The notes under the pieces are model-generated. The model was not told the origin of the DNA. It did no database searches and saw only the letters and a list, made by a program, of their open reading frames with translations. This document shows, in pieces, positions 49,394 to 57,575 of a stretch of DNA of 64,000 bases (position 1 is its first letter; each line of letters begins with the position of its first letter). The stretch covers positions 1-64,000 of the forward strand of contig CAZCGA010000006.1 of NCBI GenBank assembly GCA_964498075.1. The letters are read 5' to 3'. Source of the DNA: CAZCGA01 sp964498075 (GTDB lineage Bacteria > Desulfobacterota > Binatia > HRBIN30). Position numbers and translations under genes: made by a program.

Positions 49394-50263
49394 GTGGCCT
49401 TTCTCGCCTCGGTTCAAGAGATTATCTATCGGCTCAATCAGACGGCGTGGAGCGCGTGGGCACGCCGTCGATACAAGGAAGACTTCGGCCGCGTCGCTTA
49501 CTTTTGTCTCTTCATCGGCTACCCGCGCAGCGGACACAGCCTCGTTGGCGCTCTGCTCAACGCCCACCGCGACGCCGTCATCTCGCACGAGCTGAACGTG
49601 CCGCCACTGATTCTCGACGGCTGCACGCGGGACGAGCTGTACTCGCGGATCTTGGCGCGCGCCGGCTGGTTCAATCTGCGCGGGAACAGGAGCAACCACG
49701 CGTATCAGGTCCCCCACCAGTGGCAGGGTCGGTTCGAAGTGCTGCGCGTGATCGGCGACAAGCGCGGCGGTGCGGTCACGCGCTGTCTCGCCGCACATCC
49801 CGACTTCCTGCAGCGCGTCCGCGCCTTGGTCGCCGTCCCTCTGCGGCTGGTCCACGTCGTGCGCAACCCGTTCGACAACATCAGCGCCATCTCGATCTTG
49901 CACCAGTTGTCGCTCGAAGAGAGCGTCGACTTCTACTTCTCCCACTGCCGGACCACCTCAATGCTCGGGACGATGTGCGATCCAAGCGAGGTGATCACCG
50001 TTCACCATGAAGAGATGATACAAGACCCACGGGTGGTCCTGTCCGGCCTCTGCGCCTTCCTCGGTCTGGAACGCTACCCCGGCTATCTCGATGACTGCTG
50101 CAGCGTCATCTTCGGCGTGCCGACCTACACGCGCCGCACTGTTGCTTGGCCTGCGGCGCTCGTCCGTGACGTCGAGGCACGGTCGCGGGCGTATCGATTC
50201 CTCGATGGGTATGGGTTCGAGATTCCAGACGACCGGCCGGGACCCGAGCATCAAACGCCGTGA
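49394..50263 (+). CDS. PAPS-dependent sulfotransferase
   Basis: A 289-residue enzyme of the sulfotransferase P-loop superfamily. The 5'-phosphosulfate loop reads LFIGYPRSGHSLVGALL near residue 40 and the 3'-phosphate motif reads VRNPFDNISA near residue 157. It moves sulfate from PAPS to a hydroxyl of a glycan or small molecule. GTG start. Directly after the GT2 gene, it suggests that the glycan made here is sulfated. The sulfatase-like gene nearby may act on the same product. Confidence 0.85.
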   Translation: MAFLASVQEIIYRLNQTAWSAWARRRYKEDFGRVAYFCLFIGYPRSGHSLVGALLNAHRDAVISHELNVPPLILDGCTRDELYSRILARAGWFNLRGNRSNHAYQVPHQWQGRFEVLRVIGDKRGGAVTRCLAAHPDFLQRVRALVAVPLRLVHVVRNPFDNISAISILHQLSLEESVDFYFSHCRTTSMLGTMCDPSEVITVHHEEMIQDPRVVLSGLCAFLGLERYPGYLDDCCSVIFGVPTYTRRTVAWPAALVRDVEARSRAYRFLDGYGFEIPDDRPGPEHQTP

Positions 50264-50338
50264 GTCACCCCGCACTGATTCGCTAGGTCTGAGAGCGCGA
50301 GATAGTCCCGGAGCACGCAATCATGAAGGAGAAAGTCG

Positions 50339-50545
50339 TTGTTTGCGGGCAGTGAAGCGGCGGCGCATCGAACCGCTATCCCGTGTTCCCTCGTGCAGAC
50401 GTGTAAGCACCTGGAGGTCAATCCCTTTAGTGTATCTACGCGATGTCGCGTCTCGACGCATCCGGTGCGGCTGGTCTTTGAGCTGACGCCGCGCGAGTGG
50501 ACACGCCTGCGGAAGGATTCGGCAGCCAAGGCCGCCGCCTGAACG
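50339..50545 (+). pseudogene. Remnant of an IS66-family transposase C-terminus
   Basis: The frame LFAGSEAAAHRTAIPCSLVQ matches the conserved end of IS66 transposases (FAGSDxGxxRAAxxYSLxxT), and a shift to another frame gives VYLRDV, the next conserved piece. Frameshifts and truncation show an old insertion. No terminal repeats could be matched. Confidence 0.65.
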
Positions 50546-50563
50546 GCTCGTTTCTCTCGCGAA

Positions 50564-50587
50564 AGCCTTGTGGCACACGGGTTTCCG
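50564..50587. repeat. 24-bp interspersed hairpin repeat, left copy
   Basis: AGCCTTGTGGCACACGGGTT plus 4 bases, matching 54988-55011 at 20 of 24 positions. The core CCTTGTG...CAAGG is an imperfect hairpin. The copies lie just outside both ends of the giant secreted-protein gene. Confidence 0.5.
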
Positions 50588-50750
50588 CGGAAATCCCATA
50601 GTTGTAGGGTCTTATGGGGTTACCAAAGCCACGCCTGCTGCGGATTCGGACCGCCGGCGTCAACGCCACCCATCTCGAGCCCGAGTGTACTCGTGTCTCA
50701 ACGGCTTGACAGCGGACGAGATTGTCTGGGATAAGCCCCGAGGGGTTCAT

Positions 50751-53700
50751 GTGCCGGTACACCGAGCTTTTGAAGTCGCGTGTTCTCGAGGACGAAGGAG
50801 CTGCCCGCGCCGCAGAAGACTCGGCTCCGCCTCCCGTCTGGCTCTCGTTTGCCGACCACTGATTACCCTGGCGCTCGCCGGTGTGATTGTTCTCCCGATG
50901 TTCGGTTCGCCCGCTTCGGCGCAGGTCTCGCGCTGCGGCGGAGATTGCAGCGGCGACGGCCAAGTCACGGTCGATGAGCTGCTGAAGTTGGTAAACATCA
51001 CGCTGAGCGCGCTGCCGCTCTCCGCTTGCCAGAGTGGCGATCGAAACCGAGACGGCGCGGTCACGATCGGCGAGATCCTCGCCGCCGTCAATAGCGCTCT
51101 GGCGAACTGCCAGCCGCTCGTGAGCCTCGGCACCGCTGGGGGATCGCCGCGGCAAACGGTCGATGTCCCGATCAACTTGGCCGGAAACGGTCTGGCCGTT
51201 GTGGGTATCGCTACGTTAGTGTTCGAGTTCAACAGCGATGTCCTGAGCTTTGTTGGTTGTATGTCCTCTGTGCCCGGCAAGAACGCGGAGGCGACTTCAT
51301 CGGCAGGGCGTGTGGCCGTAGCACTCTCTGGCGGCCTCGACCCGCTTCCCGACGGCACGGTGCTCGATTGCACGCTCGAGATTCGCGCCGACGCGCCCGC
51401 AGGGAGTTATCTGTTACATATCTCTTCGGTCACGCTGCTCGATGGTGATTTGAACCTGGTCGCCGCCGGCCTTGCAGACGGCTTACTAACCGTCCTCGGC
51501 CCAACACAGACGTTTACACCATCCGACACGCCAGCAACGACGGCCACGCCGACGCTTACAGTGCCCAGCGATACGCCGACTCCAACCTGTACCCCAACCG
51601 TCTCGCCGAGTCCGCTGGTGCCGCCAACAACCACCCCGACGGCAACGCCGCTTGGGGGTATCGATGCGACGATGGGGGGTGCGCGCGTGCCGATCTTGAC
51701 CATGCAGTCAATTGATATTCTGGACTTTGGATACATCGCGGCACAACCAGCCAACGCGTCCGCACGACTGTTCCACCTCGCCGGCCCGTCTCGAGGTGGC
51801 ATCGCCGCCGGGGATGAGTCAGGTGGGGCAGCCCAATCCGACGCACCTCTGGAGACCCACTGCGACACCGGTGGCGCGAACGTGACACCATGCACGGTCA
51901 GCAGGAATGAGAACGGCGATGAGAGCAGCACTCTGACCGTGACGTACTCTGATTGCCAGACCGTAACGCCGTCTGGTCACACGATCAAACGCAATGGCAC
52001 CGCGACACAGACAGTCGCGGGCGCCAGCTTTTGCAGCACGAACGTCATTCCCCCGGATGCTGCTACGGCGCTGATGCTAAGCAACTACATCTTCACCGAA
52101 TCCGACGCGACGGGGACCTTGCTGGCGCGGATCACCTCAACAATTGGCGATACCTTCGCGCCCACGGGTGGCGGTTGCGTGCCTAGCAATGGTCCGCCGT
52201 TGATCAACGGCATCGAGAGGATCGACGGGATGCAGACGGTCGTGTGCGAGCCAGCGGCCAAGAGCCTCACCTGCCCCGCGCCTTCCACCAATCTTACGGT
52301 GATCGCGACCGCCTTGATGCTGCAGCGGACGGCCTCGGCCCTGTCGACGCCCATGCCCAGCGGAACACCGACGCCCAGCGCAGGCGGGCTGTGTAAGCTG
52401 GACATTACCGCCCGAGGTACGTTTGAGGTGAACAATCAGGCCTTGGGCGAGCGGTTGAAGCTTACCTTTGATCAGACCCAACTCCGCGAATCTCCGGACG
52501 CGACAGGCGCGATGGGGTTTGCCCTCAACGGGCTGCTCCACACGGACTGTCTAGGGGACGCGACCTTTAGCACATTCCGGGATATTATCATGGAGTCCGG
52601 CGCGAAGTGCCCCTCGGGTGGGGTGTTTGACGTTTCGGTGGTCAACGCCGGAACTCCGCCTTTGGAAGCGGAGGTCAGGAAGGCGGCTGAGAGTAGCCAC
52701 TTCGCACGGGCTGTGACGCTCGATGCGGCACAGACCACCGATAATGACGGGTTCCGGCAGACCGTCTTTCGCGCCACCGACGGGACGGTCTATCAGATTC
52801 TCCAGAACGTGAATGCTAACCAACTCCTCGGCGCAGAGGACTTCCAGGTCACCACGCTAGTGGGTTCGCAGGTGGAAGCTGAAGATTGCTCTTTGAGCGG
52901 CGCGTTCGACGCGTTCGCGGTGAGCGCGTCGCGCTTTGCGTTCGACCCGGGGCGTGTCGTCAAATCCACACGGATCGCTGACGCCACGGGCTCTCCGCCC
53001 TGCATTAACCCGCAAGGTAACGATGGCGCTGGGGGCGTCTGCATCGGGCCAGACTGTTCGAGCACCTGCACCTGTCCGAGTGGAGGCACTTGTACGGCGT
53101 TCACGAAGGCAGTTGGGACAAGCCTCGCGACTGCAACAGACCTGCCGGCCGCCAGCTTGGCGACGCTGAGTCTGAGCACTCTGGGGCAGGTGTGCAGCGG
53201 TTTTGCGGGAGGGAAAACCTACACATTCGGGACCGGCGTGCCGACCACCGAGGCCAAAAACTGTGACCCTGTGCCCGCGGATGGCTTCGCGCTGCTCAAT
53301 GGGAAGGCGGTGATCTTTGCCTACGACGTGCCGTTGGGCACGTCCTTCAGTCTGGGCTACGGCGGTTTCCCCATCGATCGGAACGGCCAGAACCTCTCCC
53401 ACTGTCTAGCGAACACGGTGCTGACGGGCCGCTCCAATCACGAATTGATTCCTGCGCCGAGCGTACAATACACCGGCTCCGGTGGGGTCGACTTCGACTT
53501 CAACCAAGATAACATTGTCGACCTCCAGGTGGCCACGTGCGAGGCGGCGACGCTGCTACTCTGCAGTCCCGCTCCGACGCCGATCCCGAATGCAACCTGC
53601 CCAGGTCCGCAAAACGATCTGGGTAACAGTGTGCCCCCGATCACGCGCAGCGGCACGACGGCGGGCCAGCCCAACGGACTCGGCGGGGCGAGTTGCGGGG

Positions 53701-54959
53701 GCGGCGGCAATGAGGCCCGCGAAGTGGCGTTTGCCTACACTGCGCCGTCGACGGGCTTCTTTGCGATCGACACCCAGGGCTCGGCGTTCGACACAGTGCT
53801 CTACGTGCGCGATGGAAGTTGCACGGGGGACGAATTGGCCTGCAACGACGATGTCAGTCCCGACACGGTGGCGTCACAGATGGAAATCTTCCTGAGGGCC
53901 GGTCAACGTATCATCATCGTCGTCGACGGATTCGGCAATGCCAGCGGTAGCTTCATGCTGCACATCAACACGGCGGGCGCGGCCCCGACCCCTACGGCGG
54001 TTCTCCAGTTGCCCGATCTTACCGTGAGTACAGTGACGGGCCCAACGACGGCAACCGTCGGTGGGCAGATCTTCGTGTCGGCTACCGTCAAGAATCAGGG
54101 AGCCGCAGCCGCCGGACCGTTCAATCTCGATTTCGTGTTCTCCACTGATGCAATCATCGACCCGCAGGACGTCGGCACGACGGGTGTCCGCCTTCCCTGC
54201 CAGGCCTTCCCTGGCCTTCTTGCCGGGGCGAGTGGAGTGTGCAGCGGTCTGATCAGCGTACCCGCGTTGCTGGCACCCGGCACGTACTTCCTCGGCGCGT
54301 TTGCCGATCTCGCAAATCAGGTGTCGGAGAGCGACAAGGACAACAACGGGCGTGCGGCGGACCCTGGTCCGATCGTCATCGGCGGGGCGTGCGCGACCAA
54401 CACGGTGCTCAATTTCGATGACGCGTCGGCCGGTGACGCTACCAGTTATTTGAGGAACTTCGGGATCAACCTCAGTGAGGTCACTGCCGGCACCAAGGTA
54501 TCTATCGTCGATTTCTCCCAGAGCACTGCGGCCAGTCCGTCCTCTCCACCCAACGTGCTTGTGCAGACTGACACCCAGGGGAATCCGGCGACGTTCACGC
54601 TCAACTTCAGCGCGCCGCTCGACAGCGTCGCGTTTACCCGACCCATGCTGCTCGTGTCGAGCCCCTCGGGGATCATCCACCCGCTGTGGAGCGCGCACGC
54701 CTTCAACGCGCTGACTCAGGAGGTCTCTACAGTAAGCGAAGGGCTCATCGCAAGCTTCACCAATGTCCCAGCCCAGACCTTCACGCTGAGTGGGCCGGGG
54801 ATCACGGCCGTGCGCATCGATTCGAACAACGAACACATTGCCGCGTTCACTGCCGTTCTCATTGATGACCTGACGCTGTCGTCGGGCTGCGCGAGCTCTA
54901 CGCCGATGAGAACCCTCGCGAGCACGCCGACCGCGAGCGTCACACCCACAATCCCATAG
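50751..54959 (+). CDS. Giant secreted multidomain protein with dockerin-like and cohesin-like domains
   Basis: A 1,402-residue exported protein. A basic n-region and hydrophobic signal (ALAGVIVLPMFGSPASA) precede two Ca2+ loops of a dockerin-like pair (CGGDCSGDGQVTVDELLKLV and GDRNRDGAVTIGEILAAV). A cohesin-like beta-sandwich follows (VDVPINLAGNGLAVVGIATL, then SGGLDPLPDGTVLDCTLEIR), then a short Thr-Pro linker. The middle has several Cys-rich beta segments, then a PPC-like domain (EVAFAYTAPSTGFFAIDTQG), a CARDB domain (PDLTVSTVTGPTTATVGGQI) and a final PEP-type beta domain. It stops in a Thr-Pro run, so a longer tail with an anchor may have been lost. GTG 50751 has GAGGGG 5 nt upstream. Its role is probably adhesion or assembly at the surface. 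Confidence 0.85.
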   Translation: MPVHRAFEVACSRGRRSCPRRRRLGSASRLALVCRPLITLALAGVIVLPMFGSPASAQVSRCGGDCSGDGQVTVDELLKLVNITLSALPLSACQSGDRNRDGAVTIGEILAAVNSALANCQPLVSLGTAGGSPRQTVDVPINLAGNGLAVVGIATLVFEFNSDVLSFVGCMSSVPGKNAEATSSAGRVAVALSGGLDPLPDGTVLDCTLEIRADAPAGSYLLHISSVTLLDGDLNLVAAGLADGLLTVLGPTQTFTPSDTPATTATPTLTVPSDTPTPTCTPTVSPSPLVPPTTTPTATPLGGIDATMGGARVPILTMQSIDILDFGYIAAQPANASARLFHLAGPSRGGIAAGDESGGAAQSDAPLETHCDTGGANVTPCTVSRNENGDESSTLTVTYSDCQTVTPSGHTIKRNGTATQTVAGASFCSTNVIPPDAATALMLSNYIFTESDATGTLLARITSTIGDTFAPTGGGCVPSNGPPLINGIERIDGMQTVVCEPAAKSLTCPAPSTNLTVIATALMLQRTASALSTPMPSGTPTPSAGGLCKLDITARGTFEVNNQALGERLKLTFDQTQLRESPDATGAMGFALNGLLHTDCLGDATFSTFRDIIMESGAKCPSGGVFDVSVVNAGTPPLEAEVRKAAESSHFARAVTLDAAQTTDNDGFRQTVFRATDGTVYQILQNVNANQLLGAEDFQVTTLVGSQVEAEDCSLSGAFDAFAVSASRFAFDPGRVVKSTRIADATGSPPCINPQGNDGAGGVCIGPDCSSTCTCPSGGTCTAFTKAVGTSLATATDLPAASLATLSLSTLGQVCSGFAGGKTYTFGTGVPTTEAKNCDPVPADGFALLNGKAVIFAYDVPLGTSFSLGYGGFPIDRNGQNLSHCLANTVLTGRSNHELIPAPSVQYTGSGGVDFDFNQDNIVDLQVATCEAATLLLCSPAPTPIPNATCPGPQNDLGNSVPPITRSGTTAGQPNGLGGASCGGGGNEAREVAFAYTAPSTGFFAIDTQGSAFDTVLYVRDGSCTGDELACNDDVSPDTVASQMEIFLRAGQRIIIVVDGFGNASGSFMLHINTAGAAPTPTAVLQLPDLTVSTVTGPTTATVGGQIFVSATVKNQGAAAAGPFNLDFVFSTDAIIDPQDVGTTGVRLPCQAFPGLLAGASGVCSGLISVPALLAPGTYFLGAFADLANQVSESDKDNNGRAADPGPIVIGGACATNTVLNFDDASAGDATSYLRNFGINLSEVTAGTKVSIVDFSQSTAASPSSPPNVLVQTDTQGNPATFTLNFSAPLDSVAFTRPMLLVSSPSGIIHPLWSAHAFNALTQEVSTVSEGLIASFTNVPAQTFTLSGPGITAVRIDSNNEHIAAFTAVLIDDLTLSSGCASSTPMRTLASTPTASVTPTIP

Positions 54960-55259
54960 AATTGCCAAAAATGTCATTTGCGCGGAGAGCCTTGTGCCGC
55001 AAGGGTTTCCGACGGTCAGACCGGGACCCTGCTCCAGAAACAACATAGAGTACGGCTCTCTGGAGCCGATTTCATCATACGCTCCGAGGAGTGAGGTTGT
55101 ACGCCAACTGGCCACCTACGCGCCCGATTGCCGGTTACCCATCCGTCTGGCTTTCGTGCCAGCTTGGCAGGCCGGGAGGGGTGGATTTCGCCCCTTTTCG
55201 CCCCACGCTTACATAAGGTCAAAGCACCTGAGTAGGCCGACGCGGCCGATGGAAGCGAG
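54960..55259. other. Intergenic stretch with one interspersed repeat
   Basis: 300 bp between the giant secreted-protein gene and the convergent methyltransferase. Apart from the 24-bp hairpin repeat at 54988-55011 I see no gene, terminator or RNA feature. Confidence 0.45.
54988..55011. repeat. 24-bp interspersed hairpin repeat, right copy
   Basis: AGCCTTGTGCCGCAAGGGTT plus 4 bases, partner of 50564-50587. Here the CTTGTG/GCAAGG stem is better preserved. It lies 28 nt after the stop codon of the giant gene and could help to end its transcript. Confidence 0.5.
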
Positions 55260-56051
55260 TCAGCGCTTGCAGGCGACGACGGCAATGAAATAGCCGGTGA
55301 GGAAGCGGGTTCGCCAGCCGGCCAGGCGCTCGAACGGCATCAGGCATTCCAAGAAGCGTTGCTGTGTCCGCAACGAACCATAACGTTCCAGAATCCGCGC
55401 CGCAGCCACCGCGAACACGCGCGGACAGTGCAAGATGGCGCCGACGTCGAGCACCTCGAATCCCGCCTGGCACACGAACCTTTGCAACCGTCGCGGGCCA
55501 CACGCCGCACCGATCTGATAGGGCACGATGCCCAAAGCATGCAGCGGCCGAAACGGCAGCGCGTTCCGGAGGCGGACGACGGGATTCGCCAAGTTGTCGA
55601 GCGTCAAGAGCAGTTGGCCGCCCGGCCGAAGTACGCGATACAGCTCTTTCAGGCCGGCGACGATGTCGGCCGCGGAACCGAAGTGATCCAAGGTGGAATT
55701 GGAGACCACGCCGTCGAACGCGCCCGTGGCAAAGGGCAGAGAACGGACGTCACCTGCGACGCCTTGCATGCGCGCGTACCGCACGCGGGCGGCACGCGCC
55801 GTCGACACGGCGACGTCGATGCCGACCACGTTCCGCGCCCGTGCCGACAACAACGGATACAGCCCGGCGGCGAGCGCCTCGTCGAACAGATCGGTCTTGA
55901 GCAGTCGCTCGACGGGTGGCGTCGACAACCGGCACGCCAACCACGCCGAGTTCACGGCATCGCTGTGCACGCGCCACAGCGCCTGCGGCCGCTTGCCGTT
56001 GCAGAGCGCGCCAATGGCGTCCCAGTAGTGCGCTTCAGTGTTCAGTTCCAT
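55260..56051 (-). CDS. Class I SAM-dependent methyltransferase
   Basis: A 263-residue cytosolic methyltransferase. The SAM-binding half is seen as NVVGIDVAVSTARAA (motif I region), AGDVRSLPFATGAFDGVVSN (post-I to motif II) and LYRVLRPGGQLLLTLDN (motif III). The usual GxGxG of motif I is weak. It resembles UbiE/COQ5-type enzymes acting on small molecules or lipids. No operon partner. Substrate unknown. Confidence 0.85.
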   Translation of the reverse strand: MELNTEAHYWDAIGALCNGKRPQALWRVHSDAVNSAWLACRLSTPPVERLLKTDLFDEALAAGLYPLLSARARNVVGIDVAVSTARAARVRYARMQGVAGDVRSLPFATGAFDGVVSNSTLDHFGSAADIVAGLKELYRVLRPGGQLLLTLDNLANPVVRLRNALPFRPLHALGIVPYQIGAACGPRRLQRFVCQAGFEVLDVGAILHCPRVFAVAAARILERYGSLRTQQRFLECLMPFERLAGWRTRFLTGYFIAVVACKR

Positions 56052-56126
56052 TGCCGTGGTCTCGGCGCATCAGTTGGCCGGTAGCTTATACTGTCTTTTG
56101 GGTGCGCTCGGCCAGATGGGTCCGAC

Positions 56127-56468
56127 TCACGGCTTCGACAGGATGCTGAACCCCAGCCGGCCGGCAATCGCTCGACCTTCTGTCGTCATATAGGTCGCGA
56201 GTTGATTTGCCCCTGTGGGCTGTCGTTTCAGGATCTTGAGTTCGATCAGGTGGAGTGCTCCACCGAAAGAGACGCCGACATCGACGAAGCCGATTCCGGA
56301 AGCGATCTCCCTGAGCACTAGGCCGTCACCGCCGACGACACCCCTCGCAAAGACAGCAAGTCGCCCCTGAGCGATTTTCTCAGGTCGCGACCGCAAAATC
56401 CGCTTCTTGCGCGAGTCCCAGAACGCATCGACCGCTCGGGCCTCGACGGCCCTTTTGAACTCGCACAT
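56127..56468 (-). CDS. Small PD-(D/E)xK-like nuclease-fold protein
   Basis: A 113-residue protein. The stretch GIGFVDVGVSFGGALHLIEL continuing with KIL gives an Asp, a beta-hairpin and an ExK, the core of the PD-(D/E)xK fold, then GANQLATYMTTEGR as the following helix, typical of DUF1703-like small nuclease domains. The last ten residues before the end (AGRLGFSILS) are identical to the end of the YetA-like protein at 57576. It may be a domain-sized fragment or a full small nuclease. No ribosome site is obvious. Confidence 0.6.
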   Translation of the reverse strand: MCEFKRAVEARAVDAFWDSRKKRILRSRPEKIAQGRLAVFARGVVGGDGLVLREIASGIGFVDVGVSFGGALHLIELKILKRQPTGANQLATYMTTEGRAIAGRLGFSILSKP

Positions 56469-56634
56469 CGAGAGCGGCGCGAAAGTGAAGTAACAGGATT
56501 GTCTACTCCATCATCCGCGCATCGAGGGCAAGCGATCAGCTACGTGAGGCCGCATAACGCCCCCGCGTCGCGGGCGCTGTCAGCGGCATGCCGAGGCTGT
56601 GTGAAAACTCGCAGTCATCGAGCTTCGGGTGACC

Positions 56635-56820
56635 TCAACCATTCGCCTGGTCGAAAGAACGCATCCCCGGCAAATGTGGACGCAGAAATTCTCGCGCGCT
56701 TCGATTTGTTTTCTCACAGCCTCGGCCCTTGTTGGGCGCCTTGTCGCGTACTGGTGCTGTCTTCAGCTGTTGAAGCAAGAGCAGGGCGAGGAGCTTCTCG
56801 ACCCGATCCTCTGATTGCAT
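56635..56820 (-). CDS. Tiny protein, third of a run of very small genes
   Basis: A 61-residue frame whose ATG directly follows the TAG of the upstream 70-residue gene. The start QSEDRVEKLLALLLLQQLKT is a helical leader of a kind seen in tiny sigma-4-like proteins. The second half (CEKTNRSAREFLRP) loses this pattern, so a frameshift is possible. The 166 bases after it (56469-56634) hold nothing recognisable. Confidence 0.4.
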   Translation of the reverse strand: MQSEDRVEKLLALLLLQQLKTAPVRDKAPNKGRGCEKTNRSAREFLRPHLPGMRSFDQANG

Positions 56821-57033
56821 CTAGCGCGCCCTCCTCTTTGACCGTAGGTTCGCGGTAAGCGTCCGAATGGTTCCCGGGGAGGTGTTTAGGACCTCCGCTA
56901 TGGTCTGGTTGTCCAGCCCCGCGAGTTTGAGCAATCGAGCGCCTTCCGTGAGGCTCTTGCTGCTGGCAGCCTGGATCGCCTCGACCTTCAGGATCTGCGT
57001 GAGGAGTTCGACTAGCTTCTCGTCTGTGTTCAT
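56821..57033 (-). CDS. Small HTH (sigma region 4-like) DNA-binding protein
   Basis: A 70-residue protein. A helical leader (TDEKLVELLTQILKVEAIQA) is followed by a helix-turn-helix (EGARLLKLAGLDNQTIAEVL, then NTSPGTIRTLTANLR) like that of sigma-70 region 4 or LuxR-type domains. GAGG lies 7-8 nt upstream of the ATG. It is 23 nt downstream of another tiny HTH gene and directly upstream of a third tiny gene, so these form a small operon of probable DNA-binding proteins. Targets unknown. Confidence 0.7.
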   Translation of the reverse strand: MNTDEKLVELLTQILKVEAIQAASSKSLTEGARLLKLAGLDNQTIAEVLNTSPGTIRTLTANLRSKRRAR

Positions 57034-57056
57034 CAGTCGGCCCTCGTTGGAGTGTT

Positions 57057-57242
57057 CTACTCGCTCCGTTTGGCGCTCTTCAGATGCTTCACGACAGCGT
57101 TGACGCGATTCATGCTGCAGCCAACGATCTTTCGAATGCTCTGCTGCGGGACTCCGGCGAGGCCACGTTGGGTGATGAGGATATCCCTCAGCACCTCAAC
57201 GGCAGCGTCCGCGTCCTGCTGGGTCCTCTGCGATCTTGCCAT
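57057..57242 (-). CDS. Tiny HTH-type DNA-binding protein
   Basis: A 61-residue protein (ARSQRTQQDADAAVEVLRDI, then QQSIRKIVGCSMNRVNAVVK). The second half has helix-turn-helix spacing, with IRKIVGCSMNRVNAVVK as the likely recognition part. The ATG at 57242 has GGAGG 7 nt upstream; the longer frame to 57416 lacks support. First gene of the three-gene run. Confidence 0.65.
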   Translation of the reverse strand: MARSQRTQQDADAAVEVLRDILITQRGLAGVPQQSIRKIVGCSMNRVNAVVKHLKSAKRSE

Positions 57243-57575
57243 CGTCACTCCTCCAAAGCTCTCTTCGAGCTGGCTCCGTACGGCGCTGCTCCTGCTGTTG
57301 ACCCGCGAAGGCTCACTGCCCATCGCGCCTGGGGCAAGCGGGCAATCAGCTGGACTGTCCACTCCGCGAGCGCCTCGATTCATAACGTGGGGCATGTCCT
57401 TCACGTGCAACCGCAAGCACTCTATTGACAGTACCGCAGCTTTGCCATGATCCAGCTGGCCCCGTCAAGCGCGGAAAGCCAGGCCTGCCTTTCTTAACGC
57501 GTCAGCACCACCGGTTGCTGCCCGGGTCGCTTGGGGCGGACATGTGATCGGGTCAGCCTGGATCACAGACAAGAC

